A DNA stretch of 64,000 bases from Planctellipticum variicoloris (GCF_030622045.1 NZ_CP130886.1:3051557-3115556), one strand, 5' to 3'; positions 37,248 to 47,105 are shown, counted from the first letter of the stretch. A program made the numbers and translations. The notes: a model not told the origin generated them from the sequence alone.

Positions 37248-38014
37248 CCCATCCCTACTGTTTCGGCTCTCCCTTAATCGAGAGATCACCGTCGCGTACA
37301 CTGCGATTGTCTTGTTTTCTGGATTGCTCAAGGCACCATGAGCGGCAGCGATTTAAGTTAGCCGGACACCCCCAGCGATGAGCCGCCTTTCAGTGGACAT
37401 GTCGCCGAAGACTTCTCGCAACTACAATACGCCTCTCTACCCATAAACGAAAGCGTAGGCCGGCGACGATTGGCCGTCAGAGCCATATCGGTGTCGCGCG
37501 GCGATAGGAAGCTTGAAACCGAACCGATGACGTTGAGTGTTTGAGTTCTTCGAGAATTGCGGGATGACACCGCTTGGTCTTCCCTATCCGACCAGTATGG
37601 CACCGCCATCGAAAGGCGGGACTCTGACCAAGGTTTCCACGCAATCGGATTTTCGACCGTCTTGCCTCACTCCAACCACCCCGCCGCGCCGGGTGCCACT
37701 GCTGGACCGTCCGCGGGCCAGCAGTGCTCGTCCCTCCCACATCATGCCCCGAAAGCGTTTCACGAAACTCCTCCTGTGCCATTGGCACCCAGACGCCCAA
37801 AGCGGCGTCTGGGCCACCCCGGCCCCCTCTTCTTGGCGTCTTTGCGTTCCTCTTTTCTGCGACTCCGCGGGAGATCCTCCCCCCTGCCGGGAACTCCCAA
37901 ACGCCAGCCGGCGTCCCACTCCAGAGCGGGGGGATTCCCTCGCCGAATGCCTGAGGGCTGGTATACTGACGCCAGCCGGTCAGGAGTAACGCCGGCCACT
38001 ACCCATCTGCGCGA
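37248..38014. other. Gene-poor, composition-mixed region
   Basis: About 770 bp between the low-GC gene and the alpha-2-macroglobulin. The first 200 bp share the low G+C of the neighbouring gene. The rest contains palindrome E copy 3 and fragments resembling planctomycete intergenic repeats (GGCGTCTTTGCGTTCC at 37836 also occurs near 24247). Small open frames overlap on both strands; none has a ribosome-binding site or a recognisable motif. Confidence 0.45.
37692..37729. repeat. Palindrome E, copy 3
   Basis: Arms CCACTGCTGG and CCAGCAGTG around a G+C-rich loop. It belongs to the same GCACTGGCGG-type family as 57435-57468 and 59388-59422, in the opposite orientation and with diverged arms. Confidence 0.5.
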
Positions 38015-41000
38015 ATGGATTTGTTCATGACTCGCTGGCTCGCATCTCTGGCGGTGGCGCTCTGTACCGCCGCTTCCGTCTGGCTCTTCGCCGCCGAACC
38101 CGCTACGGATGCTCAAATGCAGGCTCGCGCCGATCAGCTCTTCGCCGACGGCAATTTCAAAGACGCCTACGAGCTGTTTCACAAGCTGGCCCTCCAGGCC
38201 GACGCGCCCCCCGCCGTCGCCGCCCACGCGGTGGGGCAGGGCACCAGCTCCCTGGCGCAGCTCGGCCGGATCGACGAGTTCGACTCCTTTGTCGAAGCCG
38301 CCGTCGCCGCCCACCCCAACGCCTGGGAAGTGCTCCACAAGGCCGCCAGCGCCTACCTCGCCACCGAGCACACCGGCATGATCATTTCCGGCAAATTCTC
38401 CCGCGGCCAGCGTCGCGGCGGCGGCCGGAATGTCTCCGTGCTCGATCGCGACCGCGTCCGCGCCCTGCAGCTCTTCGACCAGGCCCGCCCGCTGGTGGTC
38501 GCGGCCGGCAAATCCGCATCCGCCGCCCGCTTCTGGCTCGACTTCGCCCGCGCCGTTCAGCAGGGAGCCGGCAATCGCGAGGCCTGGCAGCTCCAGTCGC
38601 TGACAGATTTGACGGAGCTCCCCGACTACGAAGACTTTCGCGGCGGCTGGTGGGGCCGCGGCGGCAGCGACCGCGGCGCTCCCGTCGACGCCGAGGGGAA
38701 TCCCGTCTACCACACGTTGCCCGAAAGCTGGGACGCCGCCAGCTCCGACAGCCAGCGCTGGCGGTGGCTTTTGGCCGAATCGAAGAAGACCGACGCCGCC
38801 GTCGCCGATGAAGCCGACAGCGACTGGGCCGGCTTCCTGCAGTCCCAGTTCGGCGTGCAGACCATGCGGCAGTTCATCGGCGCATCCGCTGACGACGATG
38901 GCGATCAGGAACAGACCGGCCCCTTCGCAGTCCACACGCTCGCCGACACCGAAACCATCGCCCGCCTGGCCACCGGCGTGAAGCGCTTCACGCTCCCCGA
39001 CGAGTTCAACCCGCTGCTGCAGTTCCGCGAGCTCGCGAAACGAAGCAAGTCACCCTACGCCGAGCAGGCCTCCATGACCGTCGCGGGCATCTACGAGGAT
39101 CGCCGGCAGTACGACAAAGCCGCGGAAGCCTGGCGGGAATCGACGCGACTGTTCGGCGAAGAGGAGCACCGCAAACAGCGGCTGCAGCAGATCGTTGGCC
39201 TCTGGGGCCGCTTCGAATCCACCGTCACCCAGCCCGCCGGCCAGGGGGCGGAGCTGCAGTTCCGCTTCCGCAACGCGAAGAAGGTGACGTTCACCGCCCA
39301 GCCCGTCCGGATCGACGCTCTGCTCGCCGACGTGAAAGCCTATCTGGCCGGCGGTCCGCGCGAGATCGAATGGGACCGTTTCAACATCGGCGACGTCGGC
39401 CACCGGCTGATCACCAGTGACCAGGCGAAATACCTCGGCCCCCAGGTCGCGAACTGGTCGCTCGATCTCGAACCCGCCCCAAAACATTGGAACAAAGTCG
39501 CCACCGTCGCCACTCCGCTGCAGAAAGCGGGAGCCTACTTCGTGACGGCGACCGTCGAGGGCGGGAACACCAGCCGGATCGTCGTCTGGGTCGCCGACAC
39601 CGTCCTCGTCAAGAAGCCCCTCGACGGCCAGACGCTCCTCTACACGGCCGACGCCGTCACCGGCATCCCGCTCGCCAGAATGAACGTCGAATGCTTCGGC
39701 TGGAAACAGGAGCAGCTCCGCCAGAACCAGCCCGCCTTCCGCATCGTCACGAAGAACTTCGCCGAGTTCAGCAGCGCCGACGGCCTCGTCTTCCTCGATG
39801 CGAACCGCTTCGAGCCTGGTCAGCCATTGTTTGAAAACTACCAGTGGATGTTCGTGGCCCGCGGCGAAGGGGGCCGACTGGCCTATCTTGGCTTCACCGG
39901 CGTCTGGCACGGCCAGCGACATGACGAGGTCTACAACCAGACCAAAGTCTTCGCCATGACCGACCGGCCCGTCTACCGGCCGGACCAGAAAGTCCAGTTC
40001 AAGCTCTGGGTCGGCCAGGCGAAATACGACGCCCCCGACGCCTCGCCGTTCGCCGGAAAATCGTTCACGCTGGAGATCCACGATCCCCAAGGCGAAAAAC
40101 TCTTCGAGCAGACCCTCAAGGCCGACGAATGGGGCGGCATCGCCGGCGAATTCCCGCTGGCGAAAACCGCCAAACTGGGGCAGTACCAGATCCTGATCAA
40201 GAACCTCGGCGGCGGCTCGTTCCGCGTCGAAGAGTACAAGAAACCCGAATTCGAAGTCACCGTCGACGCCCCCACGAAGCCGGTCGCGCTCGGCGAGACC
40301 ATCACCGCCACGATCGATGCGAAATACTACTTCGGCGGCCCCGTCACCAAGGCCCGCGTGAAGTACAAGGTCACTCGCTCAGCTCACACCAGCCGCTGGT
40401 TCCCCGTCGGCCGCTGGGACTGGTTCTACGGCCCCGGCTACTGGTGGTTCTCCCCCGACTACGCCTGGCTCCCCGGCTGGTCCTCCTGGGGCTGCGCCCG
40501 CCCGACTCCTCCCTGGTGGAACTGGAACGCCGCCCCCCCGGAACTGATCGCCGAGCAGGAAGTCGACATCGGCCCCGACGGCACGGTGAAGGTCGAAATC
40601 GACACCCTCCCCGCCAAAGAACTGCACGGCGACGAAGACCACTCGTATTCGATCACGGCCGAAGTGGTCGACGAATCCCGCCGGACGATCGTCGGCACGG
40701 GCAACGTTCTCGTCGCTCGCAAGCCGTTCAAGGTCTACGCCTGGGTCGATCGCGGCCACTACCGCGTCGGCGACACCGTCCACGCCAGCTTTTCCGCCTT
40801 CACCCTCGACCAGAAACCTGTCCAGGGAACCGGCAAGCTCCAACTCCGCCAGATCACCTATGCCGACGGCAAGCCCGTCGAAGCCGTCGTCAAGACCTGG
40901 GATCTCAACACGGATGCCGAGGGGCACGCCGAGCAGCAGCTCGCCGCCTCCGCCCCCGGCCAGTACCGTCTCTCTTACACGCTGACCGACAGCGAACAGC

Positions 41001-44000
41001 ACACCATCGAAGGGGGCTACGTCTTCGTCGTCCGGGGCGACGGCTTCGACGGCCGCGAGTTCCGCTTCAACGACCTCGAACTCGTCACAGACAAACGGGA
41101 ATACGCCCCCGGCGAGACGGTCAAGCTGATGATCTCCGCGAACCGCCCCGACTCCGCCGTGGTGCTGTTCGTCCGGGCCGTCAACGGCGTCTGCCTGCCT
41201 CCCAAGGTGATCCGCCTCAAAGGCAAATCGACCGTCGAAGAGATCGGCGCCGTCCAGCAGGACATGCCCAACTTCTTCATCGAAGCCTTCACCGTCGCCG
41301 ACGGCCGTTACCACCAGGAAGTCCGCGAAGTCATCGTTCCCCCGGAAACCCGCATCCTCGACGTCAACGTCGAAGCCTCCAAACTCGAATACAAACCGGG
41401 CGAAGAAGCGAAACTCCAGGTCAAGCTGACCGACTCCCAGGGGAATCCGTTCGTCGGCTCGACGGTCCTCGCGGTCTACGACCGGAGCCTCGAATACATC
41501 TCGGGCGGCGCCAACGTCCCCGACATCCGCAAGTTCTTCTGGGAATGGCGCCGCCACCACCACCCCCAGCACGAATCCAGCCTCGACCGCCCCTCCTACA
41601 ACCTCCTCAAGCCCAACGAAACCGGCATGGCCGACATCGGCGCCTTTGGGGATCTCGAAGAAGCCGAGGTCGCCCAGACGGTTCTCGGCGTTACAACCAA
41701 GGGATTGCGCAGCCACACAACGCGCGGCATGGCGAAGGGTGGCATGGGCGGCGGCATGCCGGCCGCAGCCGCGCCGGCGGAGGGAACCTTCTACAACCAG
41801 CTTTGGGACGTTGAAACGGCGTCGGTCATTGCGGTCGGAGACGCATCGCCACTTACGTTCGGTGATACATTCGAAGACATTGCGAGACGACGCCCCACCG
41901 TCACCCCCACCATCCGCCAGAACTTCGCCGACACCGCCTTCTGGGCCGCTTCGCTCAACACCAACGCCGAAGGCCTCGCCGAAGTCTCCTTCAAGCTGCC
42001 CGAAAACCTCACCGGCTGGAAAATCCGGACCTGGTCCCTCGGTAAAGGCAGCCGTGTCGGCGAAGCCTCGACCGTGGTCACCACCAAGAAAAACCTCCTG
42101 CTCCGCCTGCAAGCCCCGCGGTTCTTCGTCGAGACCGACGAAGTCGTCCTCTCGGCCAACATCCATAACGACCTCGCTTCCGCCAAGTCGATCAAGGCGG
42201 TCCTCGAACTCGAAGGGGGCACCCTCGAACCGCTCGGCGACGCCGCCCAGACCTTCGAACTCGAAGCCCACGGCCAGAAGCGGATCGACTGGCGCGTCAA
42301 AGTCGCCGGCGAAGGCCAGGCCGTCGTCCGCATGCAGGCCCTCACCGACGAAGAGTCGGACGCCATGCAGATGACCTTCCCCGTCTACGTCCACGGCATG
42401 CTCAAAACCCAATCCTTCTCCGGCGCCCTCCGCCCCGACGAAAACGCCGGCAAGATCGCCTTCACCGTTCCCGCCGAGCGCCGACCCGACCAGTCTCGCC
42501 TCGAAGCCCGCTTCTCCCCCACCCTCGCCGGGGCGATGGTCGACGCCCTGCCTTACCTGGCGGGCTACCCCTATGGCTGCACCGAGCAGACCCTCAACCG
42601 CTTCCTGCCGACTGTTATCACGCAGAAGATTCTGCTGGAGATGCAGCTCGACCTCAAAGCCATCCGCGACAAACGGACCAACCTCAACGCCCAGCAGCTC
42701 GGCGACCCCGCCGAGCGCGCAAAGCAATGGCAGCGCTACGAACACAACCCCGTCTTCGACGAAGCCGAAGTCCGCAGCATGGTCCGCGAAGGCCTCGACC
42801 GGCTTGTCGCCATGCAGGTCGCCGACGGCGGCTGGGGCTGGTTCTCCGGCTCAGGCGAGCACTCCTGGCCCCACACCACCGCCGTCGTCGTCCACGGCCT
42901 CCAGCTCGCGCAGCAGAACGACGTCGCCCTCGTCCCCGGCGTTCTCGAACGGGGCCTCGACTGGCTCAAGAACTACCAGGCCGAGCAGGTCACGCGAATC
43001 AAGAATTTCGCCGCGAAGAAGTCCCCGTCCAAGGCACACGCCGACGCGCTGGACGCCCTGATCTACGGCATCCTGATCGACGCCGACGTCGCCTCCGAGG
43101 ACATGCGGCAGTTCCTCTACCGCGACCGCGTCCAGTTGCCCGCCTCCGCCAAGGCCCTGTTCGGCCTGGCCCTGCAGAAGCAGGGGAAAGCCGACGAACT
43201 GGCGATGATCCTGCAGAACCTGCAGCAGTTCCTCGTCGAGGATAATGAGAACCAGACCGCGTACCTCAAGCTCCCCGAAGACGGCTGGTGGCACTGGTAC
43301 GGCAACGACATCGAGGCCAACGCCGTCTACCTCAAGCTGCTGACCCGCGTGAACCCGCAGGATCCCCGTTGCGCGAAGCTGGTCAAGTATCTGCTCAACA
43401 ACCGCCGGCACGCCACCTACTGGAACAGCACCCGCGACACGGCGTACTGCATCGAAGCGCTCGCGGAGTTCCTCAAAGCCTCCGGCGAAGCCCGCCCGGA
43501 CCTGGCGATCGAAATCTGGCTCGACGGCCAGAAGCAGAAAGAGGTGAAGGTCGATGCCGCGAACCTCTTCACGTTCGACAACACCTTCACGCTGGCGGGC
43601 GACGTCCTCACCGCCGGCGAACACACCATCGAGTTCCGCAAACAGGGCAGGGGACCGCTCTACTTCAACGCCTATCAGACCGACTTTACGCTGGAAGATC
43701 CCATCACGCGGGCCGGCCTGGAGATCAAGGTGAATCGCACCATCTTCAAGCTCACGCCCGTCAACGCGACCGCCGAGGTCTCCGGCGCGAAAGGCCAGGT
43801 CGTCCAGCAGGCCGTCAGCAAGTTCGACCGGGAAGAACTTGCGAACCTCGCCCAGCTCAAAAGCGGCGACCTCGTCGAAGTCGAGCTCGAAATCGACAGT
43901 AAGAACGACTACGAGTATCTGGTCTTCGAGGACATGAAGGCCGCCGGCTTCGAGCCGGTCGAGGTCCGCAGCGGCTACCTCGGCAATGCGCTGGGGGCCT

Positions 44001-44191
44001 ACACCGAGTTCCGCGACGAGCGGGTCTGCTTCTTCGTCCGGTCGCTGCCACGCGGCAAGCACTCGGTGACGTACCGTCTGCGGGCCGAAATCCCCGGCAA
44101 TTTCAGCGCCCTCCCGGCCCGCGGCAGCGCCATGTACGCCCCGGAACTGAAAGCCAACTCCGACGAGATCAAGCTCCAGATCGCGGACTGA
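38015..44191 (+). CDS. Alpha-2-macroglobulin-family protein with thioester motif
   Basis: 2,058 residues with a signal peptide (RWLASLAVALCTAASVWLFA); an ATG at 38027 is an equally good start. Tetratricopeptide-like helices occupy the first 400 residues. Macroglobulin (MG) domains follow, including the MG2-type KVFAMTDRPVYRPDQKVQFK. The A2M domain begins near residue 1300 (FADTAFWAASLNTNAEGLAE, LPENLTGWKIRTWSLGKGS). The thioester motif GCTEQ is at residues 1521-1525, inside the alpha/alpha toroid (VADGGWGWF, HTTAVVVHGL). The C-terminal receptor-like domain has YEYLVFEDMKAAGFEPVEVRSG. These proteins trap and covalently tag attacking proteases in the periplasm or at the surface. No pbpC partner is adjacent. 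Confidence 0.95.
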   Translation: MDLFMTRWLASLAVALCTAASVWLFAAEPATDAQMQARADQLFADGNFKDAYELFHKLALQADAPPAVAAHAVGQGTSSLAQLGRIDEFDSFVEAAVAAHPNAWEVLHKAASAYLATEHTGMIISGKFSRGQRRGGGRNVSVLDRDRVRALQLFDQARPLVVAAGKSASAARFWLDFARAVQQGAGNREAWQLQSLTDLTELPDYEDFRGGWWGRGGSDRGAPVDAEGNPVYHTLPESWDAASSDSQRWRWLLAESKKTDAAVADEADSDWAGFLQSQFGVQTMRQFIGASADDDGDQEQTGPFAVHTLADTETIARLATGVKRFTLPDEFNPLLQFRELAKRSKSPYAEQASMTVAGIYEDRRQYDKAAEAWRESTRLFGEEEHRKQRLQQIVGLWGRFESTVTQPAGQGAELQFRFRNAKKVTFTAQPVRIDALLADVKAYLAGGPREIEWDRFNIGDVGHRLITSDQAKYLGPQVANWSLDLEPAPKHWNKVATVATPLQKAGAYFVTATVEGGNTSRIVVWVADTVLVKKPLDGQTLLYTADAVTGIPLARMNVECFGWKQEQLRQNQPAFRIVTKNFAEFSSADGLVFLDANRFEPGQPLFENYQWMFVARGEGGRLAYLGFTGVWHGQRHDEVYNQTKVFAMTDRPVYRPDQKVQFKLWVGQAKYDAPDASPFAGKSFTLEIHDPQGEKLFEQTLKADEWGGIAGEFPLAKTAKLGQYQILIKNLGGGSFRVEEYKKPEFEVTVDAPTKPVALGETITATIDAKYYFGGPVTKARVKYKVTRSAHTSRWFPVGRWDWFYGPGYWWFSPDYAWLPGWSSWGCARPTPPWWNWNAAPPELIAEQEVDIGPDGTVKVEIDTLPAKELHGDEDHSYSITAEVVDESRRTIVGTGNVLVARKPFKVYAWVDRGHYRVGDTVHASFSAFTLDQKPVQGTGKLQLRQITYADGKPVEAVVKTWDLNTDAEGHAEQQLAASAPGQYRLSYTLTDSEQHTIEGGYVFVVRGDGFDGREFRFNDLELVTDKREYAPGETVKLMISANRPDSAVVLFVRAVNGVCLPPKVIRLKGKSTVEEIGAVQQDMPNFFIEAFTVADGRYHQEVREVIVPPETRILDVNVEASKLEYKPGEEAKLQVKLTDSQGNPFVGSTVLAVYDRSLEYISGGANVPDIRKFFWEWRRHHHPQHESSLDRPSYNLLKPNETGMADIGAFGDLEEAEVAQTVLGVTTKGLRSHTTRGMAKGGMGGGMPAAAAPAEGTFYNQLWDVETASVIAVGDASPLTFGDTFEDIARRRPTVTPTIRQNFADTAFWAASLNTNAEGLAEVSFKLPENLTGWKIRTWSLGKGSRVGEASTVVTTKKNLLLRLQAPRFFVETDEVVLSANIHNDLASAKSIKAVLELEGGTLEPLGDAAQTFELEAHGQKRIDWRVKVAGEGQAVVRMQALTDEESDAMQMTFPVYVHGMLKTQSFSGALRPDENAGKIAFTVPAERRPDQSRLEARFSPTLAGAMVDALPYLAGYPYGCTEQTLNRFLPTVITQKILLEMQLDLKAIRDKRTNLNAQQLGDPAERAKQWQRYEHNPVFDEAEVRSMVREGLDRLVAMQVADGGWGWFSGSGEHSWPHTTAVVVHGLQLAQQNDVALVPGVLERGLDWLKNYQAEQVTRIKNFAAKKSPSKAHADALDALIYGILIDADVASEDMRQFLYRDRVQLPASAKALFGLALQKQGKADELAMILQNLQQFLVEDNENQTAYLKLPEDGWWHWYGNDIEANAVYLKLLTRVNPQDPRCAKLVKYLLNNRRHATYWNSTRDTAYCIEALAEFLKASGEARPDLAIEIWLDGQKQKEVKVDAANLFTFDNTFTLAGDVLTAGEHTIEFRKQGRGPLYFNAYQTDFTLEDPITRAGLEIKVNRTIFKLTPVNATAEVSGAKGQVVQQAVSKFDREELANLAQLKSGDLVEVELEIDSKNDYEYLVFEDMKAAGFEPVEVRSGYLGNALGAYTEFRDERVCFFVRSLPRGKHSVTYRLRAEIPGNFSALPARGSAMYAPELKANSDEIKLQIAD

Positions 44192-44235
44192 CCCGTCGGG
44201 AAACACGGAAGCAACAACGTTTCACGAAAGTTCGA

Positions 44236-44277
44236 CCGGTGGCCGGGGCTGAACCGCAGGGAAGGTCCGGCCACCGG
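44236..44277 (+). terminator. 11-bp perfect hairpin after alpha-2-macroglobulin gene
   Basis: CCGGTGGCCGG (44236-44246) pairs with CCGGCCACCGG (44267-44277) across a 20-nt loop, 45 bases after the stop. No T tract follows. Confidence 0.4.
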
Positions 44278-44419
44278 CCCCATCTCCGGGACATCACGAA
44301 GACGCTCCTGCCCCGACCGACATCCGCATCCAAACCGGTCTATGAGTAAAAGAACTCGCCAACTATGATCACGCACCTGTCGAAGTCGTCAGCGACATTC
44401 GTGCGCGGAATCAGCAATC

Positions 44420-45232
44420 ATGTCCTTTTTCCTCTCCCCGCTGAGTCGTCTTTCTCCGCGCTCTCAGTCCCTTCCGTGGTTCCCGTTCTTAACTCAAATT
44501 CGCGTCCATTCGTGCCATTCGTGGTTCCCTCTCTTCTCAGCATGTCTCCGCGCCCGCCGCGTCTCCGCGGCAAAATTTCTTTACCTTCTCTCCCTGGCGT
44601 TCGCCCTCTGTCCGCCGGCTGCAGCCGCTGAACCCCGTGAAGTCCACCGCCAGACCCGCAACTACCGGGTCGCCGTCGATGGCGTCGAGCGGGGCGATAT
44701 GACCGCCACCGTCGTCCGGCACGACGACGGCACGGAGTCCATGACCGGCGAAACCCACTTACGGTTCAACTTCATCGTCTACCGGTACCGCTTCTCCTCG
44801 ACCGGCAAGGAAGTCTGGAAAGAAAACCGCCTCGTCGAACTCGCCAGCCACGCCGACTTCAACGGCGACGAATACGTCGTCACCGCAGCCGCCACCGACG
44901 ACGCCGTCCAGGTGACCGTCAACGGCGAATCGCGCAAGACCCCCGCCGATGTCTGGGTCACCTCGTACTGGCGCGAACCGCATGCCTCGAAAGTCGGCCG
45001 CGAACTGCAGCTCTTCGATGCCGGCAAAGGGCGGCTGCTCGCCGGCAAGCTCCAGCGGGTGGGCGCCGCCGCCCTGGAGATCGCCGAGAAGCAGCTCGAC
45101 GCGACTCACTACCGCCTCCGCGGCGAAGTCGAAGTCGATCTCTGGTACGACAAGGACGGTCGACTCGTCCGCCAGGAGTCGCTCGAATCGGGACACCGCA
45201 CCCTGCTGGAACTGAGCGAACTTCCCGAATAG
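44420..45232 (+). CDS. Exported DUF6134-like protein
   Basis: 270 residues as drawn. The secretion signal is the stretch FLYLLSLAFALCPPAAAA at about residues 53-70, unusually far from the first ATG, because residues 1-50 are encoded by a dispersed repeat (copy H2). No good start lies closer. The mature part is a beta-rich domain (NYRVAVDGVERGDMTATVV, FIVYRYRFSSTGKEVWKENR, HYRLRGEVEVDLWYDKDGRL), resembling the DUF6134 family of unknown function. It lies about 230 bp after the macroglobulin gene; no shared role is evident. Confidence 0.7.
   Translation: MSFFLSPLSRLSPRSQSLPWFPFLTQIRVHSCHSWFPLFSACLRARRVSAAKFLYLLSLAFALCPPAAAAEPREVHRQTRNYRVAVDGVERGDMTATVVRHDDGTESMTGETHLRFNFIVYRYRFSSTGKEVWKENRLVELASHADFNGDEYVVTAAATDDAVQVTVNGESRKTPADVWVTSYWREPHASKVGRELQLFDAGKGRLLAGKLQRVGAAALEIAEKQLDATHYRLRGEVEVDLWYDKDGRLVRQESLESGHRTLLELSELPE
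44463..44580 (-). repeat. Dispersed repeat H, copy 2 (inverted)
   Basis: The 30 bp at 44497-44526 are the reverse complement of 24001-24030 with two mismatches; similarity continues over the adjacent GTGGTTCCCG and GTCTCCGCGG stretches. The copy lies inside the 5' part of the DUF6134-like reading frame. Confidence 0.65.
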
Positions 45233-45309
45233 GCCGGCGGCCCCGATCGCCGCGGGTGGCCGGGGCGGGAGCGTCTTCGCGATGCCCCGGAGCGTCAGGG
45301 AATTCCTCG

Positions 45310-45330
45310 TTCCCAGGCTCCGCTTGGGAA
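45310..45330. repeat. Palindrome D, copy 1
   Basis: TTCCCAGGCTCCGCTTGGGAA, a near-perfect 21-bp palindrome of the same family that flanks the insertion sequence at 45421. Confidence 0.7.
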
Positions 45331-45403
45331 TGCTTCTTCGGACGCTCTGCGTCCTCTTCAGCATCGTCCGAAGACGCGAGGCAGAGCCTCGCAAGAGGGG
45401 GTT

Positions 45404-45420
45404 CCCAGGCGGAGCCTGGG
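45404..45420. repeat. Left 17-bp direct repeat of the insertion sequence
   Basis: CCCAGGCGGAGCCTGGG, identical to 47119-47135. It is also a member of palindrome family D. Confidence 0.85.
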
Positions 45421-45511
45421 CTGCGCGAAATCCGTCGTTTTCAGGGGCAATTGGCCTCGGCGAATCGTCGCGTTTTTGTTCCACTGGGCTTTTTGTTCAA
45501 GGAGGAACGTC

Positions 45512-45766
45512 ATGACCTGCGAAACCAGCGAAACAGCCGTCGCCCGGTATTCGTCGCCGGCGGGCAAGTTGGTGCGGTTCTTCGAGCGGAGTCGCAATCG
45601 GTGGAAGGCGAAGTCCGGCCAGTGGAAGCGAACCTGCAAGCTCCTGCAGAACCAGACCCGCGCCGTCGAGAAGAGCCGCGCGATGTGGCGCACGCGGGCC
45701 GCCGCGGCCGAACGCCGCGCGGCGGACCTGGAACGTGAGATCGCCGCCTTAAAATCCGGGCGCTGA
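45512..45766 (+). CDS. Transposase N-terminal frame (orfA), coiled coil
   Basis: 84 residues from the ATG at 45512, with a strong GGAGG six bases upstream. It is basic, then coiled coil (RFFERSRNRWKAKSGQWKR, AAAAERRAADLEREIAAL), typical of the N-terminus of long planctomycete-type transposases. It ends at a TGA in the context CGCTGAC. The next frame (+1) continues as the catalytic part, so this is either the first half of a frameshifted protein or a mutated gene. Confidence 0.75.
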   Translation: MTCETSETAVARYSSPAGKLVRFFERSRNRWKAKSGQWKRTCKLLQNQTRAVEKSRAMWRTRAAAAERRAADLEREIAALKSGR

Positions 45767-47105
45767 CCGGGTCGCCGACGCAGCCCCTGGCCCCCTCCCG
45801 GACGCCGTCCGACCGGCCCATCATGCGTATTCGGCAGCGGCCATCGGCCTGACGTTGCAGTTCTGTCTGGCCGGAGCGGTCAGCTTTCGCGGCTGCCGGG
45901 CGGTGGTCGAACTGCTGCGGGACAGCCTGCCCCAGTTCCGGGGGGCTCCTGCGGCCAATACTGCGGAAGCGTGGCTGCTGCGGCTGGGACTGCACGAGTT
46001 GCGGCGGCCCAAGGAATTCGCCGCCGACTGGGTGTTCCTCGTCGACCACACGCTGCAACTGGGGTCGCGGAAGTGTCTGGTCATCGCGGGGCTGCGATTG
46101 TCGGCGTGGAAAGCGCTGACGGCGCCGCTGACGCACCAGGATCTGACGCTGCTGGCGCTGCAGCCGGTCGAAAAATCCAGCGGCGAGATCGTCCAGCGGC
46201 AGCTCGCGGCTGCGGCCGGGCTGGTCGGCGTGCCGGCCGCCATCCTCAGCGACGAGGGTTCGGATCTTCTCGGCGGCGCTCAGCGTTTCCGCGAACAGCA
46301 CCCGACGACGCAGGTGCTGCACGACATCGCCCACAAGACGGCGATCGTGCTCAAGCACGAACTGCTCGCCGATCCGCGGTGGATCGCGTTCGTCAAACAC
46401 TGCGGGCAGACGCAGCCACGGGTGAAGCAGACGGAACTCGGACACCTTGCTCCCCCCACGCAGAAAGTCAAAGGGCGTTACTTGAACTTGGGGCCGCTGA
46501 TCGGCTGGGGCGCCCGCATGCTGCGGCTGATCGACACGCCCGCGGCCGAACGTCCCGCGGGTCTCGACCTGACGCGGCTCGAGGAGAAGTTCGGCTGGAT
46601 CCGCGACTTCCGGGAGGCGCTCGTGGACTGGAACGACTTGCAGGCGGTCAAGGACCACATGCTGGAGTTCCTGCGCGTGGCGGGCTACCACGCCGCCGCC
46701 GGCGAGACGCTGCGCCGGCAACTGGAGACGGTGGCCCGAACGCCTGCCGGTGAGCGTGCGGCGGCGCGGCTGGTGGAGTTCGTGAGCGAGCAGTCGAGCG
46801 GCGTGCTCCCCGGACAGAGTCTGCCGGCCAGCAGCGAAGTGCTGGAATCGCTGATCGGCAAGGGCAAGCGTTTGCAGGGCCAGCACAGCCGCGGCGGCTT
46901 TACGAAACTGATTCTGGGGATGGCCGCGTCGGTCGTGCGGATCAGCGAGGAAAAGATCTGCGAAGCCCTGAACGCCGTGCGGCATCGCGACCTGCTCGCG
47001 TGGATCGACGACCACTTAGGCAAGTCGCTGACAGCCCAGCGCCGCCAGGCCCTCCCCGTCCTTCCAGGAACAAAAGCCGGATCAACCGGGACCGCCAACA
47101 ATTGA
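45753..47105 (+). CDS. Transposase catalytic frame (orfB), +1 relative to orfA
   Basis: 450 open codons with no start of its own before a TTG at 45855; codons upstream of that TTG (PDAVRPAHHAYSAA) still look coding, so translation probably enters from orfA. Candidate DDE residues lie in DWVFLVDHTLQLG and AAILSDEGSDLLGG. The protein has a conserved VLHDIAHKTAIVLKHELL stretch and a helical C-terminal half. The frame overlaps orfA by 14 bp and ends three bases before the right inverted repeat. Confidence 0.75.
   Translation, partial: NPGADRVADAAPGPLPDAVRPAHHAYSAAAIGLTLQFCLAGAVSFRGCRAVVELLRDSLPQFRGAPAANTAEAWLLRLGLHELRRPKEFAADWVFLVDHTLQLGSRKCLVIAGLRLSAWKALTAPLTHQDLTLLALQPVEKSSGEIVQRQLAAAAGLVGVPAAILSDEGSDLLGGAQRFREQHPTTQVLHDIAHKTAIVLKHELLADPRWIAFVKHCGQTQPRVKQTELGHLAPPTQKVKGRYLNLGPLIGWGARMLRLIDTPAAERPAGLDLTRLEEKFGWIRDFREALVDWNDLQAVKDHMLEFLRVAGYHAAAGETLRRQLETVARTPAGERAAARLVEFVSEQSSGVLPGQSLPASSEVLESLIGKGKRLQGQHSRGGFTKLILGMAASVVRISEEKICEALNAVRHRDLLAWIDDHLGKSLTAQRRQALPVLPGTKAGSTGTANN

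Noticed and set aside
37477-37919. Overlapping 100-110-residue frames on both strands
   Set aside because: No ribosome-binding site or recognisable motif, and they cover palindrome E and repeat debris.
40379-42745. 788-residue open frame antisense to the macroglobulin gene
   Set aside because: Composition is that of a reversed high-GC coding strand (Gly/Glu/Val/Asp runs) and no domain is visible.
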